From Dehalococcoidia bacterium (GTDB lineage: Bacteria > Chloroflexota > Dehalococcoidia > Lucifugimonadales > UBA826): a stretch of 64,000 nucleotides of DNA. Under the pieces are notes generated by a model, which was not told the DNA's origin, did not search any database, and saw nothing but the letters and a program-made list of their open reading frames with translations. Position 1 is the stretch's first letter; each line of letters opens with the position of its first letter. The DNA is taken from positions 111,844-175,843 of the forward strand of contig JAPYSB010000004.1 of NCBI GenBank assembly GCA_029936675.1, given 5' to 3'. Both the position numbers and the translations under genes were made by a program. This document shows positions 46,962-55,442 of the stretch, in pieces.

Positions 46962-47906
46962 ATGGGGCTTAAAGATCAATTGATACCAAGTGGGATTTCC
47001 GTTCCTCAGTCCTTTATTGATGGCCCTGTGGATATGGGTCTCATAAAGGAATTTGTGATCGCAGCGGAAGACCTGGAATATCAAGGGCTATGGGTACAGG
47101 AAAAAATTATAGGAGAGATATCTTCCCTAGAGCCTATTAACCTACTTAGCTATATATCCGGGTTGACATCAGTAGCGGAACTAGGAGTTGCTGTGCTTAT
47201 AGGTTCCACTAGAAATCCGATTTTACTGGCCAAAGAATTGGCTACATTAGACCAGATGTCCAATGGGAGGTTGATCTTGGGATATGCTCTTGGAGGTAAC
47301 CCGAAAAATTACCGATTGATGGATGGTCCGGATTCCAAAAGGGTGCGCCATTTTATAGAATCACTACATGCAATAAAGGCTTTATGGACAGAAGATTCCC
47401 CGAGTATTCAAGGTGATTTTTGGACTTTTGACGATCTTCCGATGTATCCCAAACCAGTACAAAAACCTCATCCGCCGATATGGTTTGGTGGTCGTCATCC
47501 TGCTGCCTTGAAAAGATCTGCTAGGTATGCAGATGGTTGGATGGGGGCGGGTTCAACGACATCTGGCCAATTTATAGAACATGTAAAAATTATTAGGAGT
47601 GAGTTGAATCGTCTTAATAGATCAAGTGACGATTTCAAAATCTCTAAAAGGGTTTATGTTGCGATAGATGATAATAAATCCAGAGCTGAAGATAGGCTGA
47701 GGACTTGGTTTGAAGCGAATTATGGGAACTCAGACTTGGGGTCACAAGTATCTGTCTGGGGACCTAGTGATGAAATTGTTCCTGAACTACAGCACCTAAT
47801 TGATTCAGGTGCTGGGATGTTGATGTTCAATCCTGTATTTGACCATATGTTTCATGTGGAAATCCTGAAAAAAGAGGTAATACCTTTTTTGACCGTTGCT
47901 TCCTAG
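46962..47906 (+). CDS. LLM-class flavin-dependent oxidoreductase (F420- or FMN-type)
   Basis: Luciferase-like TIM-barrel monooxygenase or dehydrogenase, about 314 residues. Landmarks are the N-terminal AAEDLEYQGLWVQEK, VLIGSTRNPILLAKELATLDQMSNGRLILGYALGG and the block KPVQKPHPPIWFGGRHPAALKRSARYADGW. The frame opens at a TTG at 46929 overlapping the previous gene. GGAG with 6 nt spacing supports ATG 46962 instead. The cofactor (F420 or FMN) cannot be told apart here. Expansions of this family are a feature of SAR202-like genomes. Confidence 0.88.
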   Translation: MGLKDQLIPSGISVPQSFIDGPVDMGLIKEFVIAAEDLEYQGLWVQEKIIGEISSLEPINLLSYISGLTSVAELGVAVLIGSTRNPILLAKELATLDQMSNGRLILGYALGGNPKNYRLMDGPDSKRVRHFIESLHAIKALWTEDSPSIQGDFWTFDDLPMYPKPVQKPHPPIWFGGRHPAALKRSARYADGWMGAGSTTSGQFIEHVKIIRSELNRLNRSSDDFKISKRVYVAIDDNKSRAEDRLRTWFEANYGNSDLGSQVSVWGPSDEIVPELQHLIDSGAGMLMFNPVFDHMFHVEILKKEVIPFLTVAS

Positions 47907-47974
47907 TCGTTTATCTTATCCTGGTTCGGGTAATACGGCCCGTGTTTTAATGGGTAAATTAATGGAGGGATGTA

Positions 47975-48820
47975 TTGGCTACTGAAAGTTTCGCAAATTC
48001 CGAAATACTTGTTAATACTGAATGGTTAAATAGCCATATAGATGATCCGGATATCCGGATCATTGACTGTGATATGTTCGATTCTTATGCAAGAGCACAC
48101 ATAAAAGGGGCGGTTGGTATAAAAGTGCACCATTACATCAAGCACCCTTCGTATTCTCAAGATTCCAAGTCATACCCACTGGTCGCGGAACCAGATGTGG
48201 TTAAAGAACTTTTTGAAAGTATGGGCATCGGAGATGATACTACTGTAGTGAGTTATGACAGTGCTGGAAGTCTATCGGCTAGTAGGTTTTGGTGGGTATT
48301 GAACTATTACGGGCATAAAAATGCCAAAGTGTTAGATGGTGGATGGAAAAAATGGTTCGATGAAGGTAGGCCAGTGTCAATAGAACCCCCTTCACCAAGG
48401 GAAGTTACCTTTACTCCGTCTGCTGATGAAACATTAATATGCACTTTAGATCAAGCCGTTTCCAAGATCGATGATTCCGATGTTGTTTTCCTTGATGTAA
48501 GGTCGGATGGGGAATGGGATGGGACAAATTCAAGAGGTAATTCTAGGTCGGGCCGGGTTCCTGGGTCTGTTCATTTGGAATGGTTGAATTTCATAACAGA
48601 TGACAAATACCACACTATAAAGAGTCCTTCTGAGCTTAGAGATATGCTAAAAACTGTCGGGGTTACCCCAGAAAAAGAAGTAATAACTTATTGACAGGGT
48701 GGAATCCGTGCGGCGCACGGAGTGTTTGTACTTACACTTTTAGGGTATGAGAACAAAAGAAATTACGACGGTTCAATGGGTGAGTGGGCTAATCGGACCG
48801 ATACACCTTTAACAATGTAA
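47975..48820 (+). CDS. Rhodanese (two-domain thiosulfate/3-mercaptopyruvate sulfurtransferase) with in-frame TGA at the catalytic Cys position; candidate selenoprotein
   Basis: Two rhodanese domains. The first (about 10-125) is inactive, with SYDSAGSLSASRFWW at its active-site position. The second has LDQAVSKI and LDVRSDGEWDG. The first stop is TGA at 48692-48694 (codon 240). It falls exactly where the family has cysteine in Y-C-x-x-G-x-R-A, since it is preceded by EVITY and followed by QGGIRAAHGVFVLTLLGYEN. The frame goes on through NYDGSMGEWAN to TAA at 48818-48820, 281 residues in total, the usual length. A GC-rich hairpin begins 10 nt after the TGA, as in bacterial SECIS elements. The TTG start has GGAGG 5-6 nt upstream. 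If the TGA is not read as selenocysteine, the product is a truncated, inactive protein. Confidence 0.8.
48705..48721 (+). promoter_or_regulatory. Candidate bacterial SECIS-like hairpin
   Basis: TCCGTGC and GCACGGA pair perfectly over 7 bp around a GGC loop. The loop begins 18 nt after the TGA, and its first two bases are G, both as expected of bacterial SECIS elements. The stretch is far more GC-rich than its surroundings though it encodes ordinary residues (I-R-A-A-H-G). No bulged U is visible. Confidence 0.55.
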
Positions 48821-48865
48821 TACTTAGGGTTACTAGATTCTCTAGATTTCAAAATGGGAGATTCC

Positions 48866-50014
48866 ATGGGTAGATCGATTCATCATCCTGTTGGGCTTAT
48901 ACATAATTCACCTTCTAGTACTTTCAATGGGTATACGTTATTCAGTACCAATGGTGGTAACCATGCCACCATGATCGATAATCTTGGGCGAGTCGTCCAC
49001 AGATGGAATTATGATGGCGGAATAGTCTATGCCTATCTTCTACCAAACGGAAACTTATTGGCTAGAACCAAACCTCCCGGAGATGTAGAAATTGTGAAAG
49101 ATCTGGGTGGATCTTCAGCCTCGCTTATAGAGATGGATTGGGATTCAGAAATTGTGTGGGAATACAAAGATCCTATGTTGCATCATGATTATGCGAGGTT
49201 ACCCAACGGTAATACAAGTGCTCTTTTATTTAAAGAGCTGGATGAAGAGATTTCTCAACAGGTAAAAGGGGGCCATCCTAAAGAGGATGACCCTAAAAGA
49301 ATATTAGGGGATGTTATAAGAGAGATTACTGAAGATGGCGAGACAGTAAATGAATGGGAAATCTACAAGGAATTGGATTTTGAGGAAGATGTGATATGCC
49401 CTTTAGAGCATCGGAGGGAGTGGACTCATGCCAACTGCTTGAATTTGATGCCTAATGGAGATTTTTTAATAAGCTTTCGAAATATTAGCACCGTGGGGAT
49501 AATTAGTAGAGAAACTGGAGAATTTCTTTGGAAATGGGGCCCTGGAAATGTGTTTCACCAACACCATCCTACCGTTTTGGAAAATGGGAACATATTAATA
49601 TTCGATAACGGTAGTCACTCCCAGGGTGCGGATAGATCTCGTGTAATTGAGGTAAATCCAATAACAAATGAAATTGAATGGGAATACACTGAGACTCCAG
49701 ATATGGCGTTTTATAGTTTTCATATAAGCAGCGCCGAAAGACTGGCCAATGGGAACACTTTAATTTGTGAGGGTGCTTTCGGAAGAATTTTTGAGGTCAC
49801 CAAAAACGGTAACGTTGTTTGGGAATACATAAACCCTTTCTACTCTCCTGATTTAAGATCGGGAGACCCAACAAATATGGTATTCCGGGCCCATAGATAC
49901 TCGCTAGAAGACCCCGCTCTTGACGGAAGAGATTTGAATCCTGACATTTATAGCAATATAAATCGACTATATGCGGGTAGTGATGATAACAAAAATCGTT
50001 TGATCGTAAATTAA
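48866..50014 (+). CDS. Arylsulfotransferase-like (ASST) beta-propeller protein
   Basis: About 382 residues with six-bladed propeller repeats of the ASST type. LPNGNLLA, RLPNGNTSALL, LMPNGDFLISF, VLENGNILIFDNG and RLANGNTLICEG are repeated blade ends. Histidines in HHDYARL, EWTHANCLN and FHQHHPT match the conserved residues near the active site. No signal peptide is seen, unlike periplasmic ASST enzymes. The frame opens at ATG 48854, but GGGAG 5 nt before ATG 48866 favours the latter. It follows the rhodanese by 45 nt. Real sulfotransfer activity is uncertain, since many family members have other roles. Confidence 0.85.
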   Translation: MGRSIHHPVGLIHNSPSSTFNGYTLFSTNGGNHATMIDNLGRVVHRWNYDGGIVYAYLLPNGNLLARTKPPGDVEIVKDLGGSSASLIEMDWDSEIVWEYKDPMLHHDYARLPNGNTSALLFKELDEEISQQVKGGHPKEDDPKRILGDVIREITEDGETVNEWEIYKELDFEEDVICPLEHRREWTHANCLNLMPNGDFLISFRNISTVGIISRETGEFLWKWGPGNVFHQHHPTVLENGNILIFDNGSHSQGADRSRVIEVNPITNEIEWEYTETPDMAFYSFHISSAERLANGNTLICEGAFGRIFEVTKNGNVVWEYINPFYSPDLRSGDPTNMVFRAHRYSLEDPALDGRDLNPDIYSNINRLYAGSDDNKNRLIVN

Positions 50015-50047
50015 GTTCAGAAAAACGAAAATTGTAAGGAGGATTTC

Positions 50048-50725
50048 ATGAATTTGTTATTAATGAGTGGTGGTAGGCATCCATATGAGGAATCAACTCC
50101 AGTGCTTAAAGGTTTTTTGGAGTCGGCGGGCCATACTGTTACCGTAAGGGAAGATGCAGAGGCATTGACTGACGGTACCTTAAATAAGTCTGATGTTTTG
50201 ATTTTTAATACCCTCCGAGAGGGTGATATGGCTTTAGATGCTGCACAACAGAACGCATTAAAAGGTTATATTAGTTCCGGGAATGGTTTCGTGTGCATCC
50301 ACATTTCAGGTTGTGTTCCTGATTCATGGAACGAATATGGAGAAATCACCGGTGGCGGCTGGGTAATGGGTCAAAGTTTTCATCCACCCTATAGCAATTT
50401 TTCCGTCGATGTTGTGAATGGGTCACATCCGTGTGCTTCAAGTATTTCAGCATTCAACACCGATGATGAGCTGTATATGAACATTGATTACAGGGACGGT
50501 AATGACGTGTTTATCACGGCTGACTTTAAAGGTGGTGTATATGGGAAAAATAGGGCAGGGGCAGAAGATATGGAAATGGAAGGAGGGACCTTCCCATTAG
50601 CGTGGACCAGGTCTTATGGGGCAGGCAAAGTATTTGTGACATTATTAGGACATGACGGTAAAAGCCATCAAAACGAAGACTTTCAAAAGTTGGTGTTAAA
50701 TGGGGTTGATTGGGCCATTTCCTAG
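50048..50725 (+). CDS. ThuA-like domain protein
   Basis: A 225-residue protein of the ThuA (trehalose utilisation) family, a glutamine amidotransferase-like fold without known catalytic activity. The segments LLMSGGRHPYEESTPVLKGFL, DVLIFNTLREGDMAL, GFVCIHISGCVPDSW and PLAWTRSYGAGKVFVTLLGHDGKSH are typical. AGGAGG with 5 nt spacing supports the ATG. It ends the plus-strand run and converges with the zinc-ribbon gene. Role in sugar metabolism is inferred from the family name only. Confidence 0.9.
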   Translation: MNLLLMSGGRHPYEESTPVLKGFLESAGHTVTVREDAEALTDGTLNKSDVLIFNTLREGDMALDAAQQNALKGYISSGNGFVCIHISGCVPDSWNEYGEITGGGWVMGQSFHPPYSNFSVDVVNGSHPCASSISAFNTDDELYMNIDYRDGNDVFITADFKGGVYGKNRAGAEDMEMEGGTFPLAWTRSYGAGKVFVTLLGHDGKSHQNEDFQKLVLNGVDWAIS

Positions 50726-50747
50726 TTGCAAATAACTAGATGGTTGC

Positions 50748-50930
50748 TCAGGTCTGGGTAGGGAGATGTTTAAGGACTGATTCCGCCCAGACCGTGAGGT
50801 TTTCATCAAGATTCTCCCCACAATGGGGGCATTCGTAATCCCCTGCGCTCCATCGCATCCCGCAGCCGCCGCATGGGCGTATCTGGTCTAGGCTGTTAAT
50901 AAGAAATTGTACATTTTCCTGTACATTCAT
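50748..50930 (-). CDS. Small zinc-ribbon protein
   Basis: A 60-residue protein with two CxxC pairs (C20/C23 and C34/C37, in CGGCG and CPHCG) forming a likely zinc ribbon, flanked by short helices. It lies 15 nt after the PfkB kinase gene on the same strand, so it is probably the last gene of that operon. Function unknown. Spacing, a GGAG site and the zinc motif make it likely to be real. Confidence 0.7.
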   Translation of the reverse strand: MNVQENVQFLINSLDQIRPCGGCGMRWSAGDYECPHCGENLDENLTVWAESVLKHLPTQT

Positions 50931-50945
50931 ATTTGGATATCTCCG

Positions 50946-51878
50946 CTATTTTAAATTTCTAACCTTGTCATACACTTCTTTTCGGTAGGGCATTGGACCA
51001 AGTGCTCCTCTTCCAGTTATGGTTATGCCGGCACATACGTTGCCTATCAGAGCTGACTCGGCGATGGATTTTCCTTCAAGGAATCCATGAATAAATCCAC
51101 CTTTGAAAGAATCCCCCGCTCCAGTCGTATCGATGACAGACCCTGCTGGCATAGGGTCCAGTTGCACTACCTCATCTTCAGCTCCTATCAATGCTCCATC
51201 TTCTCCAAGAGTCACTACAACAGTTCCGACCCCCCTACGATTTGCTTCCTGAATGACCTTCTCAGGGTTCTCAGTCTCGAACAGTACCTTAGAATCAACA
51301 GGTGCGCTTGGCAAAAATATGTCGACGTAGGGCATTAACTCTTCCATAGCTTCTTTTGCTTCAGAAGGACTCCAAAGTTGATGTCTGTAGTTTGGGTCGT
51401 AGGAAACGGGTACTCCATTCAATTGGGCAATTTGTGCGGCAGCGAGTACTGTCGCCCGTGAGCTTGGTGAAATAGCTTGAGCAATGCCACTGCAATGCAT
51501 AATTTTTGCTTCAGATATATATTCGGGATTCAGTTCTTCCGGTTTTATAGTTGATGGGGCACTTCCAGCTCTGTAGTAAACAAACTCCCTGTCTCCATCG
51601 GGCATGACAGTAACAAAATGTATCGCATTAAATCCGTCGCTAGACAAAACGTGGGATGTATCTATTCCTTCCGAAGTAAAAGTGTCGAGCAGATAAGCTT
51701 CAAAAGGGTCATTGCCCAGCTTGGTTATGTATCCAGTGTTAGTTCCTAACCTGCTGGCGGCAACGATAATATTAAGGCTGTCACCTGCCACAGATCTCGT
51801 GAAAGTTTCGGCTTTGCCCATAGGCTCTTCTGAGAAAAGCTCTACCATGGATTCCCCTATGCTTAACATGTCGGGCAT
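50946..51878 (-). CDS. PfkB-family sugar kinase (2-keto-3-deoxygluconate kinase-like)
   Basis: Ribokinase-fold kinase of 310 residues. It begins SIGESMVELFSEEP and has AGDSLNIIVAASRLG for the sugar site and YDPNYRHQLW. The anion-hole/catalytic motif DTTGAGDSFKGGFIHG carries the catalytic aspartate. The N-terminal and DPNYR patterns are like KdgK, so 2-keto-3-deoxygluconate is a reasonable but unproven substrate. The start overlaps the previous gene's stop as TAATG. Confidence 0.88.
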   Translation of the reverse strand: MPDMLSIGESMVELFSEEPMGKAETFTRSVAGDSLNIIVAASRLGTNTGYITKLGNDPFEAYLLDTFTSEGIDTSHVLSSDGFNAIHFVTVMPDGDREFVYYRAGSAPSTIKPEELNPEYISEAKIMHCSGIAQAISPSSRATVLAAAQIAQLNGVPVSYDPNYRHQLWSPSEAKEAMEELMPYVDIFLPSAPVDSKVLFETENPEKVIQEANRRGVGTVVVTLGEDGALIGAEDEVVQLDPMPAGSVIDTTGAGDSFKGGFIHGFLEGKSIAESALIGNVCAGITITGRGALGPMPYRKEVYDKVRNLK

Positions 51879-52942
51879 TATTTCAGGTGTTTCCTCACTT
51901 CAACAGGAGAGCAGGCATTCATCACATCGAGAGTTCCCTCTACTGTTCCTGGTCTTGACGATACAACTCGCACTATAGCGTTATCAAGACCCTCAGAAAG
52001 CCTGGCAAATTCAGAGGCAGCATTCTCCGCTTTTCCAAAATACGCTACAGATCGCAATATATTTTCAGGGAATACGTCCGCTATCTCGTCGTTTGAGGCT
52101 CCCTTTTTTCTCATTTCGTCAAGTGCAGCGAGTTCTGACGTAAAGCCCATTCTTTCAAAGTGAGCCCTGTAACCAAAAGTTCTTTCTCGATCGGTTGGAA
52201 CGACAGATCCCAGAGCATAATTCATAGTAGCTTTTGCAAGGGCAACTCGCGCTTTTTCCTCGTCTTCGTCAACGCAGATGCGTATGTATTCGGCAACCTT
52301 CACGGAGCCTTTCTGTCGACCCGATTTGTTTTCACCAATTTCTATTTTCTTCCGACTCCACGCTATTTGGTCGGGAGCACACCAGTTTAAAGATGCGCCA
52401 TCAGCGAGTTCTCCGGCTAATTCCAACATTTTGGGACCAAGGGCTCCTAGGTAGACTGGGGTTTTTGGAGAAGGCCTGATTCCAAGCCTTGAGTCTAAAA
52501 GGGTTTCGACAGATCCTTCGTAATTAACCTTTTCTCCTCGAACAAGTTGAGTAATTATTTCAAGGTAATCCCTCATCATACCCAGCGCCGAGACGTTGGG
52601 CATATTTATGGATTTCCTGACGTCGGGGCGGTAAGCACCACCCGTCCCAATACCCATTATGAACTTACCATTGGTCATCTTACTCACAGTGCCCCCTGTC
52701 ATCGCGAATGCCATGGGGGTTCGCCACATAACTGGGGAAACAGCGATACCGGTTTCAAGCCCGCCTTCTATCACATCGCACGAAGCCTTCCATCTCATCA
52801 GACAGATATGATATGAATCTTCCCCTGTTCCCTCCGGCGTCCATATACTTTGAAACCCGAGTCTTGCAGATTCTCTTGAAAGTTCAAATTGCTGTTCTAA
52901 GTCAAGGCCCAGAGTTGGATCTAATCCCACACCAATATCCAT
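51878..52942 (-). CDS. LLM-class flavin-dependent oxidoreductase (F420-dependent type)
   Basis: A 354-residue luciferase-like barrel enzyme with LSRESARLGFQSIWTPEG, ISPVMWRTPMAFAMTGGTV-like segments, KFIMGIGTGG and PKTPVYLGALGPKMLELAGELADGASL. The last is close to the MER/F420-dependent subgroup. AGGAG precedes the ATG. It is first in an operon with the PfkB kinase and zinc ribbon. Substrate unknown. Confidence 0.88.
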   Translation of the reverse strand: MDIGVGLDPTLGLDLEQQFELSRESARLGFQSIWTPEGTGEDSYHICLMRWKASCDVIEGGLETGIAVSPVMWRTPMAFAMTGGTVSKMTNGKFIMGIGTGGAYRPDVRKSINMPNVSALGMMRDYLEIITQLVRGEKVNYEGSVETLLDSRLGIRPSPKTPVYLGALGPKMLELAGELADGASLNWCAPDQIAWSRKKIEIGENKSGRQKGSVKVAEYIRICVDEDEEKARVALAKATMNYALGSVVPTDRERTFGYRAHFERMGFTSELAALDEMRKKGASNDEIADVFPENILRSVAYFGKAENAASEFARLSEGLDNAIVRVVSSRPGTVEGTLDVMNACSPVEVRKHLK

Positions 52943-53039
52943 ATTATTCTCCTATAACGAGTTGGGTTAAATTACCTATTTTTTATTTGTAGCTTTGGGG
53001 AGACAATGAATTCAAATAATTCTGATTCACGAATTTAAT

Positions 53040-54653
53040 TTAATTATTTTCCTCTAACAGGGCCATTTCCGTCGAAAACCATATGGCCATAGATCCACCT
53101 CTGTCATCATACCCATATTCTGCCTTCCTGTAGATATAGTCACTTCTTTTCTGTTGGAACCCGGTTCCAGAACATACATCAACAAGATCTCCATTATCGG
53201 AAATTCTTTTTTTTGCCGCTGACCAAGTTTTTTCAAGTGCAGGTATAAAGGACTTGTCCAACCATCCCTTTCTTATTCCACGGGCTAGTGCATATCCGAC
53301 CATGCAAGTTACAGATAATTCTTGGTAAGTTCCTGGTAAATCTATTAGTTGTGACCATGTTCCATTTGGTAATTGATTATTGATCATTCCGGCTAAATGC
53401 CTTGTGTGAATGTCCAAAATTTGTTTCCGTTGAGGATAATTGTTCGGCATGTATGTGAGAGCTTCAGAATAGGCCAATGCTGAGAATCCATTTCCCCTTC
53501 CCCAAAAATACGGAGTGGTCCTGCTATGCCAAAAAAGACCGTCATCTTGTTGGACCTTCGCTTCAAGCAGAAAGTCGACAAATGCATTTACGTAACTAAT
53601 ATCATCTGTGGCTTTAAATGCCCTTCCCAATATCGCCGAAATAAAGAACATGTCCTCACACCCAAAGTCAGGGTGACACGGTTTAGGTGAAATTCCTTTA
53701 GGAACTTTCTCGTAGGTATTCGCTGCTTTTATTAATAGCTCTTTCCACTTTGTGTCATTTGAAGATTCATACAGTTCTTCAGTCCAGCACATAGCAGCCA
53801 GATTTGGTCCAGAGTTACTGTTTTTATCAAATCCTTCGTCTTTAGTAAGGAAATTAACAAGTGTGGTGATATCTTCAGCGGGGTCTGGATAATCATCGTC
53901 TATAGCTCTCAGTCGAAGTCTGCCACTTATTGCCACACCTTGTACGTAGTTAATAGGTTGATCCAGTTTAAACCCATAAACCTGTCCCAATTTATTGCTT
54001 ACTTCCTTTGCGTTTCGTCTATTTTGATTCTGTAGGTGCAATGAAGCCTCTGATGGGTTGGGCTTTGTTTTCGAGATTTCATCTATGATTTGTGTCAGGA
54101 TTCCATTGGCATTGCCGTTTTGTGTTGTAATTCTTATTCCAGGTATTGACCCAGGAGTTGGCCCTAATCCTGAGGCCAAAGCGGCCAAAAGAGAGTTATC
54201 TTCTTCACAGCTCGAATCTATAAATTGGAATTTATCTGCCTCAGGCAATCCAATTGATTGTATGGAGGTCTCGTTCTTTGTTGTTTCAACTAATTCAATT
54301 ACGAGGTCAGGGGCATCAAGGGTAATCCATCTCCATATGTATAGCTCTTCTGGATTTTCAAGCTCATGGAATGATTTAGGCGCAGGAGGGAATACATACG
54401 GCGGGTTGGTTATGTTGTTTAATTTAATATCCGAAACTATAAAACCTATGTTAGTCGATATTTTGTCAATATTTCTGGTCGCATTTGAAAAAAAAGATTC
54501 GTTGAGGCGAACGCCTGATAAACCAGTGATTATTGCGACCCGGTGTATGGTTTCTGATGTGTGATATCGAGAATCAGTATAACCTGTGATAGGAGCTTCA
54601 GATTTATCTACTCCAACGTTATATGGGATGTTCACTCTATCGTCCTGGTTCAT
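53040..54653 (-). CDS. GH105/GH88-like protein with an uncharacterised N-terminal domain
   Basis: A 537-residue protein. The C-terminal part (about 250-537) is an alpha6/alpha6 barrel of the unsaturated-glucuronyl/rhamnogalacturonyl hydrolase type, with DGLFWHSRTTPYFWGRGNGFSALAYSEAL as the family hallmark around W-G-R-G-N-G. The N-terminal 240 residues (YHTSETIHRVAIITGLSG, YIWRWITLDAPDLVIELVE) distantly recall M14-type amidohydrolase or peptidase domains but lack visible zinc ligands in a clear HxxE. Domain identity there is tentative. Its ATG overlaps the larB stop as TAATG, so the two are translated together. No signal peptide. Confidence 0.75.
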   Translation of the reverse strand: MNQDDRVNIPYNVGVDKSEAPITGYTDSRYHTSETIHRVAIITGLSGVRLNESFFSNATRNIDKISTNIGFIVSDIKLNNITNPPYVFPPAPKSFHELENPEELYIWRWITLDAPDLVIELVETTKNETSIQSIGLPEADKFQFIDSSCEEDNSLLAALASGLGPTPGSIPGIRITTQNGNANGILTQIIDEISKTKPNPSEASLHLQNQNRRNAKEVSNKLGQVYGFKLDQPINYVQGVAISGRLRLRAIDDDYPDPAEDITTLVNFLTKDEGFDKNSNSGPNLAAMCWTEELYESSNDTKWKELLIKAANTYEKVPKGISPKPCHPDFGCEDMFFISAILGRAFKATDDISYVNAFVDFLLEAKVQQDDGLFWHSRTTPYFWGRGNGFSALAYSEALTYMPNNYPQRKQILDIHTRHLAGMINNQLPNGTWSQLIDLPGTYQELSVTCMVGYALARGIRKGWLDKSFIPALEKTWSAAKKRISDNGDLVDVCSGTGFQQKRSDYIYRKAEYGYDDRGGSMAIWFSTEMALLEENN

Positions 54654-55411
54654 TATCTCGGAGTAGTTGCTAGTACAATGTTGGCAGCCGAGTACCCAGC
54701 TCCGAATCCGTTATCTATGTTCACCACTGTAATCCCAGGGGCGCAGCTGTTCAACATAGCGAGCAGAGCGGCTATGCCTCCGAAGCTAGCTCCATATCCA
54801 ATGCTAGTTGGCACAGCGATTATGGGACAATTGACTAAACCACCGATAACTGAGGGTAATGCTCCCTCCATACCGGCAACAGCTACTATTGCTTTAGACT
54901 TTTGAATGTCCTCCAATTTGTCGAAAAGTCTGTGTATACCAGCAACACCTACATCAAAAATCTTATTTACCTCACAACCCATAGTCTCGGCTGTTATAGC
55001 CGCTTCCATTGCGACAGGTAAATCTGAAGTTCCTGCACACACTACGGTTAGACCACTAACCAGATTTTGATTTGGTTCTGACATTGCTGTAATCACTCTA
55101 GCCATCGGGTCATATTTGGCACTAGGCACTGACTTTATTACGGCCTCATAGGCCTTTGGTTCAGCCCTGGTAACTACCACCTTTCCAGAAGTGTCCAAGA
55201 TAGCTTTGGTAATTTTCTGTATCTGTTCTGGGGTTTTACCTTGACCAAAAACTACTTCTGGGAACCCCTGTCTGATTGTTCTATGATGGTCTACACGTGC
55301 AAACTCAAGATTCTCAAAGGGTAAATTTTTGAAAACTTCTACGCCTTGGTCTATGGATGTATTGCCTGACTGAATCTCCGACAATATTCTTCTTAATTTT
55401 TCTTCTTCGAT
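54653..55411 (-). CDS. larB: Nickel-pincer cofactor biosynthesis protein LarB
   Basis: LarB carboxylates and hydrolyses nicotinic acid adenine dinucleotide, the first step to the nickel-pincer nucleotide. The core is clear: FARVDHHRTIRQGFPEVVFGQGKT, VVCAGTSDLPVAMEAAITAE, AVAGMEGALPSVIGGLV, VPTSIGYGASFGG and VNIDNGFGAGYSA. The first conventional start in frame is TTG 55384, weakly placed. A perfect GGAGG with 6 nt spacing precedes an ATC codon at 55409-55411, which would add the usual LarB N-terminal helix (EEEKLRRIL). I extend to that; it would be a non-canonical start. No larA, larC or larE lies in the window. Confidence 0.88.
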   Translation of the reverse strand: MEEEKLRRILSEIQSGNTSIDQGVEVFKNLPFENLEFARVDHHRTIRQGFPEVVFGQGKTPEQIQKITKAILDTSGKVVVTRAEPKAYEAVIKSVPSAKYDPMARVITAMSEPNQNLVSGLTVVCAGTSDLPVAMEAAITAETMGCEVNKIFDVGVAGIHRLFDKLEDIQKSKAIVAVAGMEGALPSVIGGLVNCPIIAVPTSIGYGASFGGIAALLAMLNSCAPGITVVNIDNGFGAGYSAANIVLATTPR

Positions 55412-55442
55412 GTTTTTCCTCCAGCTAATTAAGTGTGCCGCG

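Noticed and set aside
47975..48694. Simple annotation of the rhodanese as a 239-residue complete protein
   Set aside because: It would lack the catalytic residue and the conserved C-terminus that continues in frame directly after the TGA.
54058..54564. A 168-residue plus-strand frame opposite the GH105-like gene
   Set aside because: Antisense shadow. The minus strand carries the recognisable GH105-type domain and the coupled junction with larB.
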